From: Morchella semilibera
Taxonomy: Eukaryota > Ascomycota > Pezizomycetes > Pezizales > Morchellaceae
Assembly: GCA_009192285.1 (NCBI GenBank)
Contig: WBVU01000016.1
Coordinates: forward strand, 1,004,186-1,063,799
Length of the DNA: 59,614 nt
Direction: 5' to 3'
In this document: piece after piece, positions 10,991-20,672 of the stretch
Layout: each line of letters begins with the position of its first letter
Position numbering within the stretch: the first letter of the stretch is position 1
Position numbers and translations under genes: made by a program
The notes under the pieces: model-generated
The model's database searches: none
Seen by the model: only the letters and a program-made list of their open reading frames with translations
Told to the model about the DNA's origin: nothing

Positions 10991-11465
10991 TGTGACGGAG
11001 TAAACCGACGCAAAGTAGAAGATTACAATGATGACGCAGCAGAACTCAAGGAGCACAGCCTACGCGGCGAGGAGACTGACAAATACAGGAACGACACTGG
11101 GCAGGCACAAGCACAGGCACCGGCAAAGGCAAAGGCAAGAGCAAGGGCACAAGAGTGCGGGGCAGAGAAAGTGAGGACCGGATGGACCTCGGCGAGAACG
11201 ATAATAGGTACTATAGGTTTCCTCTTTTTAGAGAAAAGAATCTTTAGGTACGGGGAGCTATGGCTTGGGAATAGGAATAGATTCCTATGTACTGAGGTAA
11301 CAGGAGGACGAAGCAGAGAGAAAAGAAAGAAAGACCTAAGGAAAATATCTATCTCCGCTATTAAACACTTCTCCTCCACCAGTTCAAGATGACTCACACC
11401 TTCACTCACAGAAGTACATAGAAACCTATCGCAACCACACCTTGCCTTCCTCTCCACTATCTCGC
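10991..11465 (-). repeat. LTR-A copy A9, left part
   Basis: Reverse LTR-A starting TGTGACGGAG at 10991 and running to ...CCACTATCTCGC at 11465, where Gypsy element 1 was inserted. The remaining 158 bp are at 17430-17587. The outer flanks are unrelated (AT-rich element at left, LINE fragment at right) and the 5-mers CAAAG/AAATG do not match. Confidence 0.9.
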
Positions 11466-11927
11466 TTTCATGGGTACGCTAGGTTCGGCGGAGTAGAACG
11501 ATTGGCGGGGTTGGGATTACTGTAAGCTAGAAGGCGGGGATGAGTCAGAGTAGGTTCTATGGGTTTCCATTACACGAGAATGTGAGTCATGGTGTGTGGG
11601 TTACGCAATCGATATCGGTTTTGAATATTGAATTATGAGTCGAGGTGGCTCGTGAGAGAGAGAACGGTATAATAATAGCTACTTGTTGGGCTACGGTTGC
11701 CTATTCTCCTTGTACCCTTTCCTTTCTTTCCTTTTTTCTCCTTAACGGCGAACTTTCTATGCTGCTATCCTATCTACAAATATATAAGTCCTCTACTTTC
11801 TCACTAGTGACTATCGATGTCTTCTATATTCTCTTTTAACTTCCCCCCTCTTGGGAAGTATCACGCCACTACCCCGCACGCCTGCGGTATGATACGAAGC
11901 TAAAACTCTTTGACAGCCCCCTTGAGA
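11466..11927 (+). repeat. 5' LTR (LTR-B) of Gypsy element 1
   Basis: Starts TTTCATGGGTACGCTAGG and ends CCCCCTTGAGA. It matches the 3' LTR over nearly all its length but carries about 60 extra bases, mainly in the middle (11600-11700). A pyrimidine-rich run (CCTTTCTTTCCTTTTTTCTCC) near 11718-11740 marks the probable start region. Confidence 0.85.
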
Positions 11928-12276
11928 TGTGACGATGCTTGCCGTCGTCTGAGTAGCCGAACCATCTCGGGTGCACATACGTATATGTCTACTGCCTGCC
12001 TTCCCCCACCTGCCTCGCCACAAGGCCCGCATCCAGATGGGGTCACTCCCATCGATGGCAATTACCAAATTCCTCAATGAGCCTTTTGAGGATTTGCCAC
12101 ACAGCTCGAAGATAAACACTAAATCACTACGTACCATCTCCTCGTCTTGTACGCGAAGGTGAGATGCGAGTTTGGAAGGCAGACAACTGGGACGCTAAAG
12201 CGAGCCCTTACACTTAATCAAACCACGACATAGAGTTGGCCGAAAGCCATGGAAACCAAATGACCGCCATACCTAG
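11928..12276. other. Element 1 leader and degraded gag N-terminus
   Basis: Sequence between the 5' LTR and the open gag frame. A stop (TAG) lies at 12274-12276. The N-terminal part of Gag seen in element 2 (51772 onward) has no clear counterpart here, so the gag start is probably damaged. I see no convincing tRNA-primer site. Confidence 0.5.
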
Positions 12277-13347
12277 AGCAAGCATACGATTCTTCTAGGT
12301 CAAGCTCCAGGTCCGAACCCTGGAATTCCAACTCGCTGCAGCTCGCGCACCACCACCACCACCACCATCACCCCCACCCCACCAATAGTTCCTCCCCCAC
12401 CTGTTAATAATCCGCCTCCAGTTTTTCGTTCAGAGAAATTCCCAGACCCGCCCAAGTTTAATGGGACCCGCAAGGAGCTACCCGGGTTCCTTAATCTCCT
12501 CCGTACCAAGCTCAGGGTTAACCATGATAGGTTCCTGAACGAAGAGGCTAAGGTCTTCTATGCAGTAAGTCGGTTGGAAGGGAAGGCCCTAGATCAGGTC
12601 ATCCCAATGGCCACCGGAGATGCCGCCCCATTTGTTTCTGTCGCTACCTTTGTTGCATTTTTGGAAGCTTCCTTCGGAGACCCAGACCCTAGAGGCACTG
12701 CCAAAAGGGAGCTCCAAGGCCTCCGCCAAGGCAAAGGAGACTTCGCGACCTATCTTACTCAATTTTTACGCATTATGGGCCAACTCGATTATAATGAGGA
12801 AGCCAAGAAGGACGCCCTGGAAACTGGACTATCCGACGAACTCAAGGATGCCATGATTTATCAAGACACTGTTGAGGAAGGTTTTGATGCCTATGTCAGG
12901 AGACTTATGACTATGGATAATAGGATTAGGGCCAGGAGGGATGCCCACAAAACCAATAGAAATCCGATGGGACAATTTGCTTCCCAACCAGCTTCCCCAC
13001 ACCCGTCGCATACACCAGGAGGCCTGGCCCCTATGAATCTTTCCGCTCTTCAGGCTCACCCCACTATACGCTCCCCACCGGAGGGTAGATATACGTTTGC
13101 TAATGGCCGCCGACACACTACCACCGCCGAAAAGAAATGGAGAATGGAGAATGGCCGCTGCGCCTACTGTGCCGCCCCCGACCATGTCTTCGCCAACTGC
13201 CCCCAAGGCCATCGCCCCCGTGCTCCCCCTTCAGTAATAAGAGGCGCTGCTCTGTCTGCTCCCCCCGCGGCCCCCGTCGAGAACCCCGCTCCTATTTCCT
13301 CTTCTACGGATGTTGTTTTGTCTTCCGGTAATTCGGGTTTTCAGTAG
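12277..13347 (+). pseudogene. gag: Element 1 Gag, N-terminus damaged
   Basis: Open frame of about 356 codons without a credible start. A Pro/Thr-rich linker is followed by the conserved Gag core (FRSEKFPDPPKFNGTRKEL, then FLEASFGDPDPRGTAKREL and FATYLTQF) and a C-terminal zinc knuckle CAYCAAPDHVFANC (CX2CX4HX4C). It forms the virus-like particle that packages element RNA. The frame stops with TAG at 13345-13347, directly after a G GGT TTT heptamer. Pol continues in the -1 frame. Element 2 has the same architecture and can be aligned from the FPDPPKF/VPDPPKF motif onward. Confidence 0.85.
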
Positions 13348-13380
13348 TCCCTGGCCAGTATCATGGCCCTTGCCAGGGAC
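13335..13380 (+). promoter_or_regulatory. Predicted -1 ribosomal frameshift site, element 1
   Basis: Heptamer G GGT TTT at 13335-13341 is in phase with the gag frame (TCG GGT TTT CAG TAG). Slipping -1 reads TCA GTA GTC..., the frame of pol, and avoids the stop. GTCCCTGGC (13347-13355) pairs perfectly with GCCAGGGAC (13372-13380), a 9-bp stem with a 16-nt loop starting 5 nt after the heptamer, the usual spacing. The loop's CCTT could pair with AAGG just downstream as a pseudoknot (inference). Element 2 keeps the same heptamer. Confidence 0.75.
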
Positions 13381-16300
13381 CTTCAAAGGAATTTTCTTTA
13401 TCTGCGTTTTCTATTTCTGGGTTTTCGGTTTCGGTTGTGGCAGAGGAGGAATTAAATGGAGACCACTTGGTTGTAGCCTGTAATATTGCTCACAATAAGA
13501 ACTCTATTTCCACCTATACTATGATTGATACTGGGGCCTCGGGATTCGCATTTATTGATGAAACCTTTGCGCGCCATCACCAACTTCCTCTTCTCCCCCT
13601 TAAAATGCCTCGTACTCTTGAGGTGATTGATAGGAGACCTATTGCATCCGGACAAATTACCTCAATATGCCGTGTACCTTTACTTATCGGCTCTCACCAA
13701 GAACAAATTCTACTTTTTGTTACTAAGTTGGGACAGTACCCCCTAGTCCTTGGTATCCCTTGGCTGCAACATCACGATGCCACTCTTAAATTTAAGAGCA
13801 ATACGGTGGCCTTTGACTCAGAGTTCTGTAAAAAGAACTGCAATTCTATGACTACCCCCGATGTTATTCCCGGTATTAAACCCCCAACCTATATGATAGG
13901 CCCAGTCCCCTTTAGCCGCCTCACCCGTCGCAAACAACTACAAATCTGCAGCATAACATTGTATGAGATTGAGAAGGCTCTTCAGGACGCTCCAAAGAAT
14001 GGATGGAAACAAAAGATTCCCGAATGCTATCACAACCGATTGAATATGTTTGATGAAGCCTTTGCCCAGGACCTACCGCTTCGACGCCCCTACGACCATA
14101 AGATACCCCTGAAGGAAGGAAAGGAGCCTCCATTTGGCCCCCTCTATGGTATGTCCAGGGACGAGTTACACGCACTAAGGGACTACATTTGGGAGAATCT
14201 CTCTAAGGGGTTTATCCGCACTAGTTCATCCCCGGCTGGGGCTCCAGTATTATTTGTCAAAAAGGCCGATGGATCCCTTCATATCTGCGTGGATTACCGA
14301 GGGTTAAATGAGCTGACGGTTAAGAATCAATACCCATTACCCTTAATTCGAGAAACTTTGGACCGTCTCTCTAAAGCCAAGTGGTACACTAAGCTGGATT
14401 TACGACAAGGGTACAATCAAATCCGCATGGCCGAAGGGGAGGAATGGAAGACGGCGTTTAGGATCCGCTATGGTCACTTCGAATACACCGTGATGCCATT
14501 CGGCCTTACCAATGCTCCCGCTGCCTTTCAACATTTTATCAACGATTGCCTCCGAGAACACTTAGACCAATTCTGCACTGCATATTTGGATGATATCCTT
14601 ATATATAGTGACTCCCTCGAGGAACACAAACCCCACGTCGAAATTATATTGGGGGTACTACAGGAAAATGGAATTCTGCTGAAACCAGAGAAATGCGAAT
14701 TTCATACACAGAGCACTACCTATCTTGGACTGATTATGGAACCCAATGGTATTCGTATGGATCCTCATAAGGTATCGGCGGTACAAGAATGGACCACTCC
14801 TAAGTCGGTTAAAGACATACAAGCCTTTCTGGGTTTTGCCAACTTCTATCGCCGCTTTATCTTCGCATTATCGAAACTTGCAGCCCCCTTGACTAAACTT
14901 ACAAAGAAGAATGTTTCTTTCCTATGGACTCCGGAAGCAGAAATAGCTCTTCAATCCTTGAAAGAAGCCTTTACCACCGCCCCTATTTTGATTCATTTCG
15001 ACCCTGAAAAACCAATTACAGTGGAAACAGACGTGTCGGACTATGTTGCCGGTGGCATACTTTCCCAATATGACGAACAAGGGAAACTACACCCCGTGGC
15101 GTTCTTTTCTAAGAAGCATACACCTGCAGAATGCAATTACGAAATTTATGATAAAGAATTACTGGCGATAATTAGATGTTTCGAAGAATGGAGGCCGGAG
15201 CTGGAAGGAGCCAAACACCCCATTGAGGTTATTTCCGATCACAAAAACCTCGAATATTTTATGTCCACCAAGCAACTTAATAGGAGACAGGTACGATGGG
15301 CAGAATATTTATCGCGATTTAATTTTATTATTAAATATAGACCGGGAAAGCAGAGTGGGAAGCCGGATGCGTTGACTAGGAGATCAGGAGATCTCCCTGA
15401 GGAAGGGGATGAAAGATTGTTGCACCAGAGTCAGACGGTTTTAAAGAAGGAAAATTTGGATCCTAAGCTAAGTTTGTTAGCGGGTTCTTTAGCAAATGAG
15501 CCCGCTGAAAAGAATGCCTCCCTACAGAAATTATTTCATGAAGGATATTTAGCTGACCCATTTCCATAAAAAATCCTGAACCTACGGCAGACAGATACAA
15601 AACACTGCAAGGAGATATCCCTAGCGGAATGCACCGAAGCGGATGGTCGCCTAGTCTATCGCGGAAGTATCTATGTTCCCGATTATGCACCACTGAGGCT
15701 GGAGATTTTGAAACAATATCATGACGCCCCCTCGGCAGGACACCCTGGCAGAGAAAAAACCTTCGAATTGGTCAGCAGAGACTATTATTGGCCAAATATG
15801 CACGATTATATCGGTCAATACGTTCGGAATTGCCACATTTGCCAGCGAAGCAAGCCAACGACACATGGGAAGTTAGGAGTACTCCGACCGCTACCCATAC
15901 CAGAACAACCCTGGAGAGAGATTTCTATGGACTTTGTTACGGGTCTACCAGAGAGTGAAGGGTACGATGCCATACTGGTGGTCGTGGATCGGTTAACGAA
16001 GATGCGCCATCTCTTGCCCTGTAATACGACTGTCAATGCGGAAGATTTAGCCAATTTATATTTGCAACACGTTTGGAAGCTACACGGCCTGCCTACACAT
16101 ATTACGTCCGACAGGGGAACTCAATTTACCGCGAAGTTCTGGAAATCCCTCTGTAAACAATTGAAGGTGGAAGCCAGAATGTCAACAGCCTTTCATCCGG
16201 AGACGGATGGGCAAACAGAGCGATTGAATGCAGTGATGGAGCAATACCTCCGAGGGTATGTGTCATACCAACAAGATGATTGGGTCAAGTGGTTGCCAAT

Positions 16301-17111
16301 GGCAGAATTTGCAGCAAATAACCAAGTATCAGCTTCGACCAAAGCTACCCCATTCTTTGCCAATTATGGCTACCACCCTCGATTCACGATAGATCTACGG
16401 AAATTGGAGAAGACCCCCCCGAGCCTCGATGCCTACGATTTTGCAGGCAAGATGAAGGAGCTACATGATTATCTACGAACTCAACTTAGGACCGCTCAAG
16501 ACCAACAAGAGAAGTCAGTTAACATGAAACGTACTCCCGCCCCACGTTATGGGGTCGGTGATATGATGTTTGTTTCAGCAAAGAATATTCGAACCTCGCG
16601 GAACTCCAGGAAGCTCGATTGGAAAAGACTGGGACCTTTTCCCGTTCAAGAGGTTGTTTCGCCCTATGCTTATCGATTAAACCTACCTGGTTCGATGAAG
16701 ATGCATCTCGTCTTCCATGTTTCCCTGTTGGACCTTGCCGCCGTCGACCCTGTACCAGGGCAAATACAATCACCACCCCCACCTGTTATTGTTGATCAGG
16801 AGGAAGAATATGAGGTCGAAGAAGTTTTGGATTTGAGGTATCATGGGAACCAGGGACTTCAGTATTATGTGAAGTGGACGGGGTATGCTGACCCCACGTG
16901 GGAACCTGCCGATTATCATCAACAGACTGCCGCCGTCGATAAGTTCCATGAACGCTATCCTGCTAAACCAGGACCAGGGGAGATCAAGGCTCGCAGGAGC
17001 TCGCGCTTGAAGGGAGGGGCTACTTTCATGGATACGCTAGGTTCGGCGGAGTGGAACGATTGGCGGGGTTGGGATTACTGTAAGCTAGGAGGCGGGGATG
17101 AGTCAGAGTAG
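13341..17111 (+). pseudogene. pol: Element 1 Pol (PR-RT-RH-IN-chromodomain), one nonsense codon
   Basis: A single frame of about 1256 codons broken only by TAA at 15567-15569 (context DPFP*KIL; element 2 has SFPNKIL there). Domains in order: aspartic protease (DTGASG near 13530); reverse transcriptase with [33 protein letters not shown] and catalytic YLDD (near 14585); RNase H ([22 protein letters not shown]); integrase zinc finger HX9HX29CX2C-type (HDAPSAGH...CHICQRSK); DDE residues in SMDFVTGLP, SDRGTQFT and ETDGQTERLN; GPF/Y-like LGPFPV; and a chromodomain (YEVEEVLDLR...YYVKWTGY...TWEP, about 16808-16925) that targets integration to marked chromatin. The last 29 codons lie inside the 3' LTR. 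One nonsense change separates it from an open reading frame. Confidence 0.93.
17009..17019 (+). other. Polypurine tract of element 1
   Basis: GAAGGGAGGGG immediately upstream of the 3' LTR, the expected plus-strand primer for Gypsy elements. It lies inside the pol frame. Element 2 has AAAGAGAGGG in the same position. Confidence 0.65.
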
Positions 17112-17424
17112 GTTCTATGGGTTTCCATTACACGAGAATGTGAGTCATGGTTGGGGTTACGTGAGGATATGAGTCAGGCTTGGCTCTGAAATAACGGGTA
17201 TATAAGCGAGGCAACGGTGCCTACTCCTGTACTTTTCTTTCTTTCTCTTTTCTCTTTACGCAACGTCTTCTGTATCTATCTACAATATATTATAGTCTCT
17301 ACTTTCTACTAGTGACTATCGCTGTCTTCTATATTCTCTTTATACTTCCCCCCTCTTGGGAAGTATCACTGCCACTACCCCGCACCCTGCGGAACGAAGC
17401 TAAACCCTTGACGCCCCCTTGAGA
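17024..17424 (+). repeat. 3' LTR (LTR-B) of Gypsy element 1
   Basis: 401 bp, TTTCATGGATACGCTAGG to CCCCCTTGAGA. A TATA box (TATATAAG, 17199-17206) precedes a pyrimidine-rich tract (17220-17260). It contains the end of the pol frame (stop at 17109-17111). Confidence 0.88.
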
Positions 17425-17429
17425 CTCGC

Positions 17430-17587
17430 TAATTCCTATTACTAATCCATCACACCATCGAACCTCATAGAACCTAATGACGACAACCCCACCTCATCTC
17501 ACCGCATCCTCGCTTAACCTAACTCCAGGTATCGCAACAGCGCTACGACTACCGAACCATCGGGACCGATGCCAAGAAGCCGGGACA
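17430..17587 (-). repeat. LTR-A copy A9, right part
   Basis: Completes the LTR-A copy interrupted by Gypsy element 1. It starts TAATTCCTATTACTAATCC and ends AGCCGGGACA at 17587. Joining it to 11465 restores the family sequence exactly at the duplicated CTCGC. Confidence 0.9.
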
Positions 17588-17912
17588 AAATGCCCTCATA
17601 GCTGAAGCCGTTTTAGTTTTGATATGATGTTTGAAAGATAGCTTCCTATCAAACCAAACACCAAACCATATCAGTGTATTGCTGGCCTCAACCAGAGTAC
17701 CACAGGTTTTTTGACTTTGGCTGTATCCGTAGTGTTTGTAGTTTGTTTGTTGTGGAAGTGAAGTAGTTCTGTGTTGGGGTTGTCGAATGCCAGAGCATTA
17801 ACTTCACCCCATGTGATAGCTAGCTGTGCCATTCTTTCCAAGTGTCTGCAGTTCGAGCTCTCATCTTTCCCCACTATTATCATGCCAATATTATCAATAT
17901 AGCTCAAGTGCA
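17588..17912 (-). pseudogene. LINE (Tad/I-like) reverse transcriptase fragment
   Basis: On the minus strand: SYIDNIGMIIVGKDESSNCR, then LAITWGEVNALAFDNPNTEL and LLHFHNKQ, and after a frameshift near 17695 LIWFGVWFDRKLSFKHHIKT and KTASAMRAF. This is the region of non-LTR retrotransposon reverse transcriptases around the catalytic YxDD box and the following GV/IWFDRKLSFKxHI block. The catalytic motif reads YIDN instead of YIDD. With the frameshift, no start and no endonuclease nearby, it is a dead 5'-truncated fragment. The rest of the LINE is absent. Confidence 0.75.
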
Positions 17913-18012
17913 GTCAGCTATAGTCAAGTATGCCAAGCCAGACTGTCCAAAAGATAGGATGGAGTTTGGTGAACTGCAGTTGGCTACAGTCGACTGCAGT
18001 GTTTCAGTCAAG

Positions 18013-18654
18013 TGTCCCAGCGTCTTGGCATTGGTCCCGAGGATTCGGTAGTCGAAGCGTTGTTGTGATTGTTAAGGTAATGCCAAGCGAGGAAAGGGTG
18101 TGCTGAGGAGAAGTTGTCATCATTGGCTTCTAGAAGGTTCGATGGCGTGATGGATTTGCAATGTAAATAGAAGAAATGGTGGGGAGGAATTCGAGGTGTG
18201 GTTGCAATGGATGTCTATGGGCTTCCATAATCTGACATATGAGTCATATTGGCCTGGTGGAAGAGAGGTGTTAAATAATGGGGATAGATGTTTTTCTTCG
18301 CTCTTTCTTTCTTTCCACTCTGCCTCGTCTTCCTGTTACCTCAGTACATAGGAATATACTCCTATTTCGAGTCATAGCCTTTCTGACCTCATGATCTGTC
18401 TTCGGTAACAAGGAAGTCCATAGTACCCCTTATCATTCTCATTGAGGTTCATGTGGTCCTCACTTCTGCTGCCCTGTGTTCTTTTGCCTCTGCCCTTGCC
18501 TTTGCTTTGCCGTTGTCGGTAACCCTGCCTGTGCCTGTGCCCGCTTGGAATAACCTTTGTCTTCGTCGGTGTCCTCGTTGCTCTGGCTGTATGCTTCGAG
18601 TCCTTCTGCATCATCATTGTCATATTCTACTTTGCGTCGGATTACTTTGTTATA
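18013..18654 (+). repeat. Solo LTR-A copy A10, TSD TCAAG/CCAAG
   Basis: 642-bp LTR-A from TGTCCCAG to TTGTTATA (consensus CGTCACA, so two C-to-T changes in the last bases). Flanks TCAAG (18008-18012) and CCAAG (18655-18659) differ by one T/C. It is more decayed than most copies. Confidence 0.88.
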
Positions 18655-19261
18655 CCAAGATAGTCCGTCCTACTGGAAGACAGACTGCAGACCATAGACT
18701 GCATAAGTATATAATTTATGTATAGTATTTCAATGCAGTTACCATAAATAGAATAGTGCATAACTTGTAGGTATATAACACCTGTGGGACTTCTCCTGAA
18801 TTTTTGGTTTTAAATCAATTCAAAAGTTTTGGATTCATGCTAAAATCGATTTCAAGAAAAATAATTCTTTGCAAAGATATACATCAAAATGTCATTGAAT
18901 GAAGATACTTCTCAAATGGAAACAGCTCGACGGATAGGCCATCAGTTGCCAATACTATTCAATTGGTCTGATATGATCAAGTGACTAGGTCGCCTGCAGT
19001 TCAAGCTGTCTTTCAGTAAAAGCCACAAGAATTAGTTGAGCTTGGAAACATAGATGGGGATGTTGCCAGTGTGATAACTTGAACTTCAAAACCAAACTCA
19101 TGCGTCACGGTGCCACTAGTATAAACCTGTTCACAACCCCAAATTTACATTATCCTACACCGTCTATAGTCCAACTACAGTCTAATACCCTTGGCTGCAT
19201 GCAGTCCATCATGATAGTCCATGCTAGTCCTATTGATTCACTCGGATGTAGTCTAGGACTG
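18655..19261. other. AT-rich stretch, no gene recognised
   Basis: Unclassified sequence between A10 and A11. Short plus-strand frames exist (for example MSLNEDTSQMETARRIG near 18889) but no family is recognisable. The words CAGTC, TAGTC and CTGCAG are dense at both ends, as in 17925-18012 before A10, so A10 may have inserted into a repeat of that type. Confidence 0.4.
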
Positions 19262-20033
19262 TGTGATGAAGAAACCCGACGCAAAGTAGAAGATGACAAT
19301 GATGACGCAGAAAGACTCGAGGAGTACAGCCTCTGTGACGAGGAGACCGACGAAGACAGGAACAACCCCAGGCAGGCACAAGCACAGGCACCGGCAATGA
19401 CAATGGCAAGAGCAAGGGCCCAGAAGCACAGGGCAGAGAGAGTGAGGACCGGATGGACCTCAACGAGAACGATGAGAGGTACTATGGCTTTCCTCTTTTG
19501 GAGAACAGAATCTTTAGGTACGGGGAGCTATGGCTTGAGAATAGGAGTAGATTCCTATGTACCGACTCATCAGCAAGACTTCATTTGTCTCCTGATGTCT
19601 CCTGGGTCTCAGGAGACTCAAAAAATATCCGGGGGTTTCAAAAGACTCTCAGGAGACCCGGGAGACTGTTGGGAGACTCCAGTCACAAGTTGAGTTTGTT
19701 GATGGAGATAACAGGAAGATAAGACAGAGAGAAAAGAAAGAAAGAACTAAGGAAAATTTCTACATCCGCTATTTAACACCTCTTCTCCACCAGTTCGCTA
19801 TGACTCACACATTCACTCACAGAAACCTATAGAAATCCGTCGTAACCACACCTTGTATTCCTGCCCACCATCTCACCAATTCTTATTACCAATCCATCAC
19901 GCCATCGAACCTCATAGAATCTAATGACGACATCCCTACCTCGTCTCACCCCATCCTCGCTTAATCTAACTCCATCCATCGCGACAGCGCTACGACTACC
20001 AAATATCGAGACCAATGCCAAGACGCCGGGACA
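19262..20033 (-). repeat. Solo LTR-A copy A11, TSD GACTG/GACCG, with MITE
   Basis: Reverse LTR-A from TGTGATGAAG to GCCGGGACA, flanked by GACTG (19257-19261) and GACCG (20034-20038), one C/T difference. At 772 bp it is longer than the family because a fold-back insert occupies about 19566-19704. Without that it is about 631 bp. The 204-aa frame at 19079-19693 crosses host, LTR and MITE and is not a gene. Confidence 0.88.
19566..19704. mobile_element. Small fold-back MITE inside LTR-A
   Basis: A 139-bp insert absent from all other LTR-A copies, between ACCGA and GATAACAGG. The ends are imperfect inverted repeats (CTCATCAGCAAGACTTCATT and its partner ...AAGTTGAGTTTGTTGATG). The middle is palindromic, with GTCTCCTGGGTCTC against CAGGAGACCCGGGAGAC. 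A 2-bp GA duplication is possible. A related right end (GGAGACTC...CAGTCACAAATGG...TTGTTGATGA) lies near 5500-5545. Confidence 0.6.
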
Positions 20034-20200
20034 GACCGGACCGTTAGCGAAGTTGGAGCCTACTAGTCATATGGTGGTCATGCCGGATTGTATAGTTCTT
20101 GGACATAAATCTTCGTCCCGGCGCAGATGGCAACGGTCTCGGCCCCCCCCACGAGCCATCACTATTTCCCCCACCACAACCACAATTGATGCTTTGGAGA
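20034..20200. other. Unidentified short segment between A11 and LTR-D
   Basis: About 170 bp, C-rich in its second half (GGCCCCCCCCACGAGCC...). The plus strand is open, but nothing in the predicted residues is recognisable. It was the target of LTR-D copy D3. Confidence 0.4.
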
Positions 20201-20672
20201 TATCACGGAGCGAAGCGGGGTATAGGGCAAAGCAAGCCAAGGTACACTACCTAGGCGGGACGTAACAGTAATATTCGATGGGCGACGAGGCGAGACTATG
20301 AGAGCGAAGCGGGGACGCGCGAGGTAGAACCGTAAGACCTTGAGTATATTCCGAAGGACTACAAACTCCTGAGGATAGGAGGTTGCGTGTGAAGAAGGAA
20401 AGAAAGAACTACTACAAGGCGGAGAACGATATATCCTTTTATATATCTACATATACCGCACGATGACTCATTCCATACGACCCTGTTTATATATTTCTAT
20501 ATTGAACCCATCGAATTCTCTATATCCCGTTACTCTCCGAAACCCCGCTTACTCTCCTAATCCCGAACCCCTATTACCGAACAAACCCTGTCCTTTTTAA
20601 ACCCAAAAGAATCCCAGAAGAATCCCTGACTAATCCCTCTCTTTCTCTCGCCAATACTGCTAGACATGTTCT
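20201..20672 (-). repeat. LTR-D copy D3, 3' end missing
   Basis: Starts TATCACGGAGCGAAGCGGGG like D2 and shares GAGGTTGCGTGTGAAGAAGGAAAG, a TATATATC stretch and AACCCAAAAGAATCCCAGAAG. It stops at about ...GCTAGACATGTTC without the terminal CCGTGACA seen in D1, D2 and relic D4. It marks the left border of the long unreadable zone. Confidence 0.65.

Larger units (their letters stand above)
11466..17424 (+). mobile_element. Gypsy element 1 (chromodomain Ty3/Gypsy), nearly complete
   Basis: A 5959-bp LTR retrotransposon with perfect 5-bp target duplications CTCGC (11461-11465 and 17425-17429), inserted into LTR-A copy A9. Order is 5' LTR, gag (CCHC), a -1 shift, then protease, reverse transcriptase, RNase H, integrase and chromodomain, purine tract, 3' LTR. 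Pol carries a single nonsense codon. The two LTRs differ by substitutions and indels (462 versus 401 bp), so the insertion is not recent. LTR termini are TTTCATGG...CTTGAGA rather than TG...CA, so exact ends may be off by a few bases. Confidence 0.93.

Noticed and set aside
19079-19693. 204-codon frame
   Set aside because: Runs from unclassified sequence through LTR-A A11 into the MITE. A chance fusion.
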